Positions 22,949-29,509 of a stretch of DNA of 39,589 nucleotides are shown here, one piece after another (within the stretch, counting starts at the first letter, position 1; the number at the start of each line of letters is the position of its first letter). The notes beneath the pieces were generated by a model that worked only from the letters and a program-made list of their open reading frames with translations, was not told the DNA's origin and made no database searches. A program made the position numbers and the translations under genes. This DNA comes from Rubrivivax sp. (GTDB lineage Bacteria > Pseudomonadota > Gammaproteobacteria > Burkholderiales > Burkholderiaceae_C), in contig JAEUPF010000109.1 of assembly GCA_016790425.1 (NCBI GenBank), positions 1 through 39,589 of the forward strand, read 5' to 3'.

Positions 22949-24255
22949 TGGGCGCACAAGGCAACAGGGGCCAGAGGATCGTCATCGTCGGCGGCGGCTG
23001 GTCGGGCTGCGCCGCCGCGATCGCCGCGCGCCAGGCCGGCGCCGAAGACGTGGTGCTGCTGGAGCGGACCGACAGCCTGCTGGGCACGGGGCTCGTGGGC
23101 GGCATCATGCGCAACAACGGCCGCTACACCGCCGCCGAGGAGATGATCGCGCTCGGCGGCGGGGCGCTGTTCGAGGCCTGCGACGAGAACGCGCGGCACA
23201 CGAACCTGGCCTTCCCGGGCCACGCGCACGCGACGATCTACGACGTCGGCCGCATCGAGCGCGCCGTCAAGGACCGCGTGCTCGGCGCCGGCGTCCAGGT
23301 GTGGCTGCAGGCGCGCGTCAACGGCGCCGAGCGTCGCAACGGCTCGATCGGCGCGGTGACCCTGGAGAACGCGCAGCGCATCGAAGCCGACGTGTTCGTC
23401 GACACCACCGGCTCGTTCGGCCCGCAGAGCTACTGCACCGAATACGGCAACGGCTGCGTGATGTGCGTGATGCGCTGCCCCACGTTCGGGCCGCGCGCCA
23501 GCCTGGCGGCGCTGGCCGGCGTGACCGAGCGCGTGGGCCGCAAGGCCGACGGCACCGTCGGCGCGATGAGCGGCGCCTGCGAGCTGCCCAAGGACATGAT
23601 CGACCCCGAAGTGGTGCACGAGCTGGAAGCGGCCGGCGTGCTCGTGCTGCCGCTGCCGAGCGACGCCGTCGACGAGAGCAAGCTCGGCGCCAAGGTGTGC
23701 CAGCAGTATTCGTCGGCCGAGTACGCGCACAACGTCGTGCTGCTGGACACCGGGCGCGTCAAGCTGATGACCACGCACGTGCCGCTGGCCCAGTTGCGCC
23801 GCGTGCGGGGCCTGGCCAACGTGCGCTACGGCGACCCTTACGCCGGCACCATCGGCAACTCGATGCGCTTCGCCGCGCTCTCGCCGCGCGACGACTGCAT
23901 GCAGGTGGCCGGCGTCGTCGACAACCTGTTCTGCGGCGGCGAGAAGGCCGGGCTGCTGGTCGGCCACACCGAGGCCATCGTCACCGGCACGCTGGCCGGC
24001 CACAACGCGGCGCGCGCCGCGGCCGGCCGGCCGCTGCTGAAGCTGCCGGCCACGCTGGCGGTGGGCGATGCGATCACGCACGTGCGCGAGAGCATGGCCA
24101 CGCCCGAGGGCATGGGGCTGAAGTACACCTTCTCGGGCGCCGGGTACTTCGAGCGCATGAAGAAGCTCGGCCTGTACAGCACCGACCGCGCCGAGGTCGC
24201 CCGGCGCGTCGAAGCCGCAGGCCTGGCCGGCGTGTTCGCGCGGGCGCTGCACTGA
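22948..24255 (+). CDS. FAD-dependent oxidoreductase subunit with four-cysteine Fe-S-like motif
   Basis: 435 aa. Residues 11-45 are a Rossmann FAD-binding start (IVIVGGGWSGCAAAIAARQ ... LLER). The C-terminal FCGGEKAGLLVGHTEAIVTG resembles the second FAD contact of GidA/TrmFO-type flavoproteins. In the middle, Cys163-x6-Cys170-x2-Cys173-x3-Cys177-Pro looks like a [4Fe-4S] site. In the phenylglyoxylate:NAD+ oxidoreductase of Azoarcus a FAD subunit of similar size (PadH) passes electrons to NAD+, and this gene sits in the equivalent place, so it probably makes the complex NAD(P)-linked. A stand-alone dehydrogenase or a substrate-oxidising flavoprotein is the alternative. Confidence 0.82.
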   Translation: MGAQGNRGQRIVIVGGGWSGCAAAIAARQAGAEDVVLLERTDSLLGTGLVGGIMRNNGRYTAAEEMIALGGGALFEACDENARHTNLAFPGHAHATIYDVGRIERAVKDRVLGAGVQVWLQARVNGAERRNGSIGAVTLENAQRIEADVFVDTTGSFGPQSYCTEYGNGCVMCVMRCPTFGPRASLAALAGVTERVGRKADGTVGAMSGACELPKDMIDPEVVHELEAAGVLVLPLPSDAVDESKLGAKVCQQYSSAEYAHNVVLLDTGRVKLMTTHVPLAQLRRVRGLANVRYGDPYAGTIGNSMRFAALSPRDDCMQVAGVVDNLFCGGEKAGLLVGHTEAIVTGTLAGHNAARAAAGRPLLKLPATLAVGDAITHVRESMATPEGMGLKYTFSGAGYFERMKKLGLYSTDRAEVARRVEAAGLAGVFARALH

Positions 24256-24287
24256 CAGAGAGAGAGAGCACGAGGGAGCCGCGCGCC

Positions 24288-24554
24288 ATGGCCTACATGA
24301 TCTCGTGCGAGTGCATCAATTGCTCGGCCTGCGAGGTGGAGTGCCCGGTGCGCGCCATCGCGCCGGCGGCGAGTCAGTTCGTCATCGATGCGCGCACCTG
24401 CGTCGAGTGCGACGGCTACTTCCCGGTGCCGCGCTGCAAGAGCGTGTGCCCGGTGGGCGCCTGCCAGCCCGAACGCGCGGCGTACCTGTACAAGATGGGC
24501 GCGCTGGCCCATCGCGGCGGCGCGCCGCTGCGGCTGCGCCCGGACGGCGCATGA
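24288..24554 (+). CDS. Small 2x[4Fe-4S] ferredoxin (YfhL-like spacing)
   Basis: 88 aa, ATG 24288 preceded by GAGGGAG. First cluster: CINCSACEVECP. Second cluster has an insertion of the YfhL/alternative-ferredoxin type: CVECDGYFPVPRCKSVCPVGAC, that is C-x2-C-x8-C-x3-C with an additional Cys. Such ferredoxins have low potentials and an extended loop. It follows the FAD subunit by 32 bases that include an AG-dinucleotide run (24255-24267), and overlaps the next gene by four bases. It is probably a further electron carrier of the 2-oxoacid oxidoreductase. Confidence 0.9.
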   Translation: MAYMISCECINCSACEVECPVRAIAPAASQFVIDARTCVECDGYFPVPRCKSVCPVGACQPERAAYLYKMGALAHRGGAPLRLRPDGA

Positions 24555-24754
24555 GCCGGCCTGATGACGACAGCGTGCGGCAGCTGCGCGAGCGGCTTGC
24601 AGCGGCGCAGCGGGCTCTGGAGCTGCTCACCAGCAAGCCGGCGCGCGCCGAATGCCTGCGCGAGATCGCACGGCTGCGCTGGCAGCTCGGCGAGATCGAC
24701 GACGAGGCGCTGCGCCGCGCCGAGGACTTCGCCGACGGCTTCAGCTACGAGTAG
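24551..24754 (+). CDS. 67-aa helical protein of unknown function ending the oxidoreductase operon
   Basis: ATG overlaps the ferredoxin stop (ATGA). The product is charged and helical, with heptad-like Leu/Ala spacing (LRERLAAAQRALELL, LREIARLRWQLGEI), suggesting a short coiled-coil or helical hairpin; it ends in FADGFSYE. No signal, metal motif or membrane segment. The coupled translation with the ferredoxin and its last position suggest a small subunit or assembly factor for the oxidoreductase. No family recognised. Confidence 0.72.
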   Translation: MSRPDDDSVRQLRERLAAAQRALELLTSKPARAECLREIARLRWQLGEIDDEALRRAEDFADGFSYE

Positions 24755-25055
24755 GGCTGAGGGCGGCGCGCCCGCTCGTCGAGGGGCGCGGGCTCCAGGC
24801 CCGCGAGCCGCCGCGCCTTCGTCGGGACCCGTGCTGCCGGGCCGCTCGAACGGCAAACGCGCTCGCCCGGTCCGCTACAGTTTGGATTCGGCATCGACTG
24901 CTCGCCTGCCAAAGCCGCATCGCTCGAAGCACCGGCATGCCAGGCGGGACGCCGTTCCCGCTTCCCGGGGCGGGTGGAATGACCGGGTTGGCCGACGCGC
25001 GGCGCCCACGCGGCACCATGGGCGCTTCAGGAATGGACCGAGGCGGTGCCCGACC
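24755..25055. other. 301-base intergenic region between the oxidoreductase operon and the two-component operon
   Basis: I see no credible gene here. It contains a GC-rich hairpin at 24787-24805 and, further on, CTACAGTTT (TACAGT at 24882-24887), a reasonable -10 for the response regulator gene with a leader of about 160 bases; no clear -35 accompanies it. Confidence 0.55.
24787..24805 (+). terminator. Possible terminator hairpin after the oxidoreductase operon
   Basis: CGCGGGC-TCCAG-GCCCGCG: a perfect 7-bp GC stem with a 5-base loop, 32 bases after the last stop codon of the operon. There is no T-tract, so intrinsic termination is uncertain; it might protect the 3' end or pause polymerase. 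Confidence 0.4.
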
Positions 25056-25724
25056 ATGCGCGTGTTGATCGTCGAAGACGACGGGATGATCGGCGAGAGC
25101 CTGCGCGAGGCGCTGCGCGGCCAGGGCTTCGCCGCCGACTGGGTGCGCGACGGCCGCGCCGCCGACGCAGTGCTGGCCAGCGAGCGTTTCGACGCCGTGC
25201 TGCTCGACCTGGGCCTGCCGCACAAGAGCGGGCTGCAGGTGCTGACCGCGCTGCGCGCACGCGGCGACGCGACGCCGGTGATCGTGGTCACCGCGCGCGA
25301 CGCGCTGAGCGACAAGGTGGCGGGCCTGGACGCCGGCGCCGACGACTACCTCGTCAAGCCGTTCGAGCTCGATGAACTGCTGGCACGGCTGCGCGCGCAA
25401 GGCCGCCGCGTTGCCGGGCGCGCGAACCCGGTGCTCGCGGTGCTCGACCTGCGCCTGGACCCGGCCACGCGCGAAGTCACGCGCGGCGGCCGGCCGGTGC
25501 TGCTGTCGGCGCGCGAGTTCGCTTTGCTGCAGGCGCTGCTGGAGCGCCCGGGCGCCATCCTCTCGCGCGCGCAGCTCGAAGACCGGCTTTACGGCTGGGG
25601 CGAGGAAGTCGAGAGCAACGCCATCAGCGTCTACATGCACCAGCTGCGGCGCAAGCTCGGCGACGACCTGCTGCACACCGTGCGCGGCCTGGGCTACTAC
25701 GCCGGCCCGGCCAAGGACGCCTGA
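25056..25724 (+). CDS. OmpR-family response regulator (QseB/PmrA/TctD-like)
   Basis: 222 aa. Receiver domain residues 1-115 with the acidic pair Asp8/Asp9, phospho-acceptor Asp51 (LLDLGLPHKSG), Thr79 and Lys101 (DYLVKPF); then a winged-helix DNA-binding domain (about 128-218) with LSAREFALLQALL and the RRKLGDDLLHTVRGLGY ending. All functional residues are intact. Eleven bases separate it from the kinase gene, so the two form one operon. The downstream protease gene has 11-bp-spaced direct repeats that fit binding by a tandem dimer of an OmpR-type regulator. Confidence 0.95.
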   Translation: MRVLIVEDDGMIGESLREALRGQGFAADWVRDGRAADAVLASERFDAVLLDLGLPHKSGLQVLTALRARGDATPVIVVTARDALSDKVAGLDAGADDYLVKPFELDELLARLRAQGRRVAGRANPVLAVLDLRLDPATREVTRGGRPVLLSAREFALLQALLERPGAILSRAQLEDRLYGWGEEVESNAISVYMHQLRRKLGDDLLHTVRGLGYYAGPAKDA

Positions 25725-25735
25725 GGCGCCGCCCG

Positions 25736-27121
25736 ATGCGCTCGCTGCGCGCGCGGCTGTTCGTGCTGCTGCTGGCGCTCGCCGGCCTGGCCGCGCTGGC
25801 CGTGGCCGGTGCCACCTACCTGGGCGTGCGCGGCGAGATCGACGAGCTGTTCGACTACCACCTGCGGCAGATGGCCTTGTCGCTGCGCGACCAGGGCCGC
25901 ATCGCCGATGACGAGCGCGCTGCGCTGCAGAACCCCGAGTTCGACTACGTGGTGCGCGTGTGGTCGATCGACGGCGTGACGCTGTACGCCAGCCGCCCCG
26001 AGGCGCTGATGGGCCCGATGCCGCCGCGCGTGGTGCTCGGGTTCAGCGACGTGGCCCTGGCCGGCGAGACCTGGCGCGTGTTCAGCGCCGCCACGCCTTC
26101 GCGCGTGGTGCAGGTGGGCCAGCCGCTTTCGCTGCGGCAGCGGCTGGCCGCCGCGGCCGCCTGGCGCAGCGTGCTGCCCATCGTCGTCGCCGTCCCGATC
26201 GTCGCGCTGTCGCTGTGGGCGCTGGTGTCGCTGTCGCTGGCGCCGCTGAAGCGCGTGGCCGACGAAGCACGCTCGCGCGACGAGCGCCATCTGCAGCCGT
26301 TGCCGCTGGCCGGCATGCCGGCCGAGGCCGAGCCGCTGGTGCTGTCGTTCAACGCCCTGCTCGAACGGCTGCAGGTGGCTTTCGAAGCCCAGCGCGCGTT
26401 CGTCGCCGACGCCGCGCACGAGCTGCGCTCGCCGCTGACGGCGCTGAAGCTTCAGCTCGGCCTGCTGCGCGACGCGGCCAGCGAGGAGCAGCGGCAGTCG
26501 GCGATGCAGCGGCTGCGCGCCGGCGTCGACCGCGCCTCGCACCTGGTGGAGCAACTGCTGGCGCTGGCGCGCGCGCAGCCCGAAGCGGCGGCCGCGTCGT
26601 TCGAGTCGATCGACCTCGTGGCTGTGGCGCGGCAGGCGATCGCCGACGCGGCGCCGCTGGCGGCCGAGCACGGCGCGACGGTGACGCTGCATGCGCCGGC
26701 GCGCGCGCCGGTGAGCGGCGACGCGCTTTCGCTGCGCGGCCTCGTGCGCAACCTGCTCGACAACGCTGTCGTCCACGGCGGGCGGCGGCCGCGCGTCGAG
26801 GTATCGATCGAGGCCACCGGCGTCGGGGTCGCGGGTGGCACCGGCGGGGCCGGCGGCGCCGGCGGCGCCGGCGGCGCCAGCGGCGCCAGCGGCGACATCG
26901 GCACCACGCTGCGCGTGGACGACAGCGGCCCCGGCATTCCCGCCAGCGAACGCGAGCGCGTCTTTGCGCGCTTCCACCGCAGCGAAGGCAGCGCCAGCGG
27001 CGGCAGCGGCCTCGGCCTGGCGATCGTGCGCGCCGTGGCGCAGCGCCATGGCGCGCAAGTGGCGCTGGCCGACTCGCCGCTCGGCGGCCTGCGCGCCGCG
27101 GTGACCTTCCCGCGGCCCTGA
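25736..27121 (+). CDS. Sensor histidine kinase (QseC/TctE-like)
   Basis: 461 aa. Membrane segments at about 7-30 and 148-168 flank a periplasmic sensor loop of about 115 residues. The HAMP-like linker is followed by the H-box with His228 (AAHELRSPLTAL), the N-box NLLDNAV and the G boxes VDDSGPGIP and GSGLGLAIV. A Gly/Ala-rich insertion (about residues 365-388), coded by a 9-bp tandem repeat, lies between the N-box and first G-box where the ATP domain normally has two short strands. It would phosphorylate the response regulator encoded just upstream. The input signal is unknown; the downstream HtrA-type protease suggests envelope stress. Confidence 0.95.
   Translation: MRSLRARLFVLLLALAGLAALAVAGATYLGVRGEIDELFDYHLRQMALSLRDQGRIADDERAALQNPEFDYVVRVWSIDGVTLYASRPEALMGPMPPRVVLGFSDVALAGETWRVFSAATPSRVVQVGQPLSLRQRLAAAAAWRSVLPIVVAVPIVALSLWALVSLSLAPLKRVADEARSRDERHLQPLPLAGMPAEAEPLVLSFNALLERLQVAFEAQRAFVADAAHELRSPLTALKLQLGLLRDAASEEQRQSAMQRLRAGVDRASHLVEQLLALARAQPEAAAASFESIDLVAVARQAIADAAPLAAEHGATVTLHAPARAPVSGDALSLRGLVRNLLDNAVVHGGRRPRVEVSIEATGVGVAGGTGGAGGAGGAGGASGASGDIGTTLRVDDSGPGIPASERERVFARFHRSEGSASGGSGLGLAIVRAVAQRHGAQVALADSPLGGLRAAVTFPRP
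26843..26896 (+). repeat. Six 9-bp units in the kinase ATP-binding domain
   Basis: GGCGGCGCC-type units (first GGCGGGGCC, last two AGCGGCGMC), coding a Gly-Gly-Ala/Ser-Gly-Ala run inserted in the catalytic ATP-binding domain. In frame and partly decayed. Confidence 0.88.
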
Positions 27122-27154
27122 CCCGCCCGGACGCGGTCGCGCCGAGGCGGCTGC

Positions 27155-27250
27155 CACGCACGCAGCGCGTGCAGCGCAGGCACGCAGTGCACGCACGCCA
27201 GCGCACGCCAGCGCACGCCCGCGGCGCACGCAAGCAGCGCAGCGCACGCC
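27155..27250. repeat. Degenerate CACGC/CAGCGCACGC repeat tract between kinase and protease genes
   Basis: About 95 bases dominated by GCACGC and CAGCGCACGC words, with two consecutive 10-bp GCACGCCAGC units near 27192-27211. It lies immediately upstream of the putative regulator-binding repeats and shows no reading frame of interest. Confidence 0.65.
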
Positions 27251-27254
27251 TCGC

Positions 27255-27292
27255 CTAACGTTGGCTTCACCGTGGACTCATCCAGCCCTCAC
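27255..27292 (+). promoter_or_regulatory. Four pentamer direct repeats with exact 11-bp period upstream of the protease gene
   Basis: CTAAC (27255), TTCAC (27266), CTCAT (27277) and CTCAC (27288) recur every 11 bases, one helical turn, so all lie on the same DNA face. OmpR-family regulators bind such head-to-tail repeats as dimers, and the regulator gene is two genes upstream. TAGATT at 27303-27308 is a possible -10 just after the array, placing the repeats at about -20 to -55, a class II activator position. The site is seen; the binder is inferred. Confidence 0.6.
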
Positions 27293-27373
27293 GCGCGCCG
27301 CCTAGATTGCCTCTCGTCGCCGCCGCCGGCGGCAGCAACAAGGCAACGCACAGGAGCCAAGGGAGCAATGGGC

Positions 27374-28852
27374 ATGAACAGCAAGCATTGGATCGCAGGC
27401 GCCGCCGCGCTGGCCGTGGCTGGCGCCACCGCCGCCGCGGACGGCTGGCATCTGCCGGCATGGCTGCACCACTCGGCACCGGCCACGACGCAGGTCGCGG
27501 CCGCCGCCCCGGCAACCGCCACCGCGCCGCCGCGCGTCGAGCCGTTGCCGGCGGCCAGCGTCCCCAACTACCGCGAGGTCGTGCAGCGGCAGGGCCCGGC
27601 GGTGGTGGGCGTCACCGTCTCGGGCTTGCGCAATGCCGACGACGACGACGCCGCGGCGTCGCTCGACGACGACCCGTTCTTCGGCTTCTTCCGCGGCCTG
27701 CCCGGCTGGCGCCACGCGCCGCGCGGCGCGCAGCCGTTCCGCGGCCAGGGCTCGGGCTTCATCATCAGCAGCGACGGCCTGGTGCTGACCAACGCGCACG
27801 TGGTGCGCGACGCCAAGCAGGTGACGGTGAAGCTGAGCGACCGCCGCGAGTTCGCCGCCAAGGTGCTGGGCAGCGACACCGCCACCGACATCGCCGTGCT
27901 GCGCATCGAGGCCAAGGGCCTGCCCACCGTGACGCTGGGTGACCCGTCGACGGTGCAGGTGGGCGACTGGGTGCTCGCCATCGGCTCGCCCTACGGCTTC
28001 GAGCAAAGCGCCACGCAGGGCATCGTCAGCGCCAAGGGGCGCTCGCTGCCGGGCGACGGCGTGGTGCCGTTCATCCAGACCGACGCTGCGGTCAACCCCG
28101 GCAACTCGGGCGGGCCGCTGTTCGACGCCGCCGGGCGCGTGGTCGGCATCAACGCCCAGATCTACTCGCAAAGCGGCGGCTTCCAGGGCCTGGCGTTCGC
28201 GATCCCGCTGGACGTGGCGCTGCGCGTCAAGGACGAGATCGTCGCGCACGGGCATGTCGACCACGCGCGGCTGGGCGTGACGCTGCAGGACCTGTCGGCA
28301 CCGCTGGCGGCGTCGTTCGGCATGAAGTCGCCTGATGGCGCGCTGGTGTCCAGCGTCGCGCCCAACAGCGCAGCGGCGAAGGCCGGCCTGAAGGCGGGCG
28401 ACGTCATCACGGCCGTCGACACCGCCGCCGTGCACGTTGCCGGCGACGTTTCGAGCCGCATCGGCCAGGCGCGGCCCGGCGAGCGCATGACGCTGGCGCT
28501 GTGGCGCGACAAGGCTCGCGTCGAGGTGCCGGTGGTGCTGGGGCGCAGCGAGAAGCCGACGGCCCAGGCCGCCGCCCCGGCCGAGGGCGAACGCCTGGGC
28601 CTGGCGCTGCGGCCGCTGGAGCGCGCCGAGCTGCGCAATGCCGGCCTCGACCACGGCTTGCTGATCGAGGGCGTCAGCGGGCCGGCGCGCATGGCCGGCC
28701 TCGAGCCGGGCGACGTGCTGCTGGCGCTGAACGGCAAGCCGGTGCAGCGCGTCGAGCAGGTGCGCGACGCGATGCGCGCGCACCCGAAGCAGGTGGCGCT
28801 GCTGGTCTCGCGCGAAGGCCAGCAGATCTTCGTGCCGGTGGAACTGGGCTGA
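27374..28852 (+). CDS. DegQ/HtrA-family periplasmic serine protease
   Basis: 492 aa from ATG 27374, chosen because GGGAGC (27361-27366) is well spaced; ATG 27368 is equally in frame. A signal/anchor (about 6-22) precedes a trypsin-like domain with the triad His142 (TNAHVV), Asp172 (TDIAVL) and Ser245 (NPGNSGGP), then two PDZ domains (about 300-385 and 405-488). An acidic insertion (NADDDDAAASLDDDPFFGFF, residues 88-106) corresponds to the LA-loop region. It degrades or refolds misfolded periplasmic proteins. It is downstream of a two-component pair, a common arrangement in Burkholderiales, and probably part of its regulon. Confidence 0.94.
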   Translation: MNSKHWIAGAAALAVAGATAAADGWHLPAWLHHSAPATTQVAAAAPATATAPPRVEPLPAASVPNYREVVQRQGPAVVGVTVSGLRNADDDDAAASLDDDPFFGFFRGLPGWRHAPRGAQPFRGQGSGFIISSDGLVLTNAHVVRDAKQVTVKLSDRREFAAKVLGSDTATDIAVLRIEAKGLPTVTLGDPSTVQVGDWVLAIGSPYGFEQSATQGIVSAKGRSLPGDGVVPFIQTDAAVNPGNSGGPLFDAAGRVVGINAQIYSQSGGFQGLAFAIPLDVALRVKDEIVAHGHVDHARLGVTLQDLSAPLAASFGMKSPDGALVSSVAPNSAAAKAGLKAGDVITAVDTAAVHVAGDVSSRIGQARPGERMTLALWRDKARVEVPVVLGRSEKPTAQAAAPAEGERLGLALRPLERAELRNAGLDHGLLIEGVSGPARMAGLEPGDVLLALNGKPVQRVEQVRDAMRAHPKQVALLVSREGQQIFVPVELG

Positions 28853-28955
28853 CCGCCGAACAGCGGACCTCGGCCCCCGCGCGCCGGGTCGCGGCGGCGC
28901 GCGTCGATGTACCCCGCGGCGCAACCGCGGCGCCGCCGTCGAAAGGCAGATGACG

Positions 28956-29456
28956 ATGAACACCCCCCGACTCCTGATGGCGCTGCTGAGTGCGCCGCTG
29001 CTGGCCGGCACGGGCCTCGGCGCCGCGCAGGCCGCCACGACCGGCGCCACGCCAGCGCCGACGCCCGCCGCCGCAGCCACCGGCAAGGCGCAGCCCGCGG
29101 CCGCCCAGCACCCGCAGCCCGCCGCGCATCGCCGGCACGCCGCCTTGCCGCCGCTGAGCCCGATGGCCATGGACCGCGCCCACGAACACGTGGCCCTGCT
29201 GCGCGAAGCCGAGCAGCGGCGCTGGATCGACGCCCAGGCGCGGCAGGGCCGGCTCGACCGCGCCCAGGCGGCCACGTTGCGCCAGGCCGCCGTGCAGCTC
29301 GAGCGCGAGCAGCGCTCGCTCGCCCGGCGCGGCCACGAGAGCGTCGACGAAGCGCTGGCCATGAGCCACCGCGAGGACCTGCTCGACTGGGTGATCAAGA
29401 GCGGCCAGGTGCAGTACGAACCGCTCGTGCTGCAGCAGCAGCACGAGCGGGCCTGA
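28956..29456 (+). CDS. Small secreted/periplasmic protein of unknown function
   Basis: 166 aa from ATG 28956 (GAAAGG nine bases upstream; ATG 28950 is too close). Signal peptide about residues 1-24 ending AQA, then an Ala/Pro/His-rich linker (25-62) and a helical, charged domain (about 65-160) rich in Arg, Gln and Glu (HVALLREAEQRRWIDAQARQGRLD, SHREDLLDWVIKSGQ). No Cys and no recognised motif. It follows the protease gene by 103 bases, and could be a periplasmic adaptor, chaperone or stress protein of the same unit. Function not recognised. Confidence 0.78.
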   Translation: MNTPRLLMALLSAPLLAGTGLGAAQAATTGATPAPTPAAAATGKAQPAAAQHPQPAAHRRHAALPPLSPMAMDRAHEHVALLREAEQRRWIDAQARQGRLDRAQAATLRQAAVQLEREQRSLARRGHESVDEALAMSHREDLLDWVIKSGQVQYEPLVLQQQHERA

Positions 29457-29509
29457 GCAGCGGCCCGGCGGCGGAAAACGGGATACTCGGGCAGCGCGTT
29501 GGAGCCGCC

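Noticed and set aside
24787-24805. Riboswitch or structured RNA after the oxidoreductase operon
   Set aside because: Only one short GC hairpin is seen, without conserved pairing architecture; listed instead as a weak terminator.
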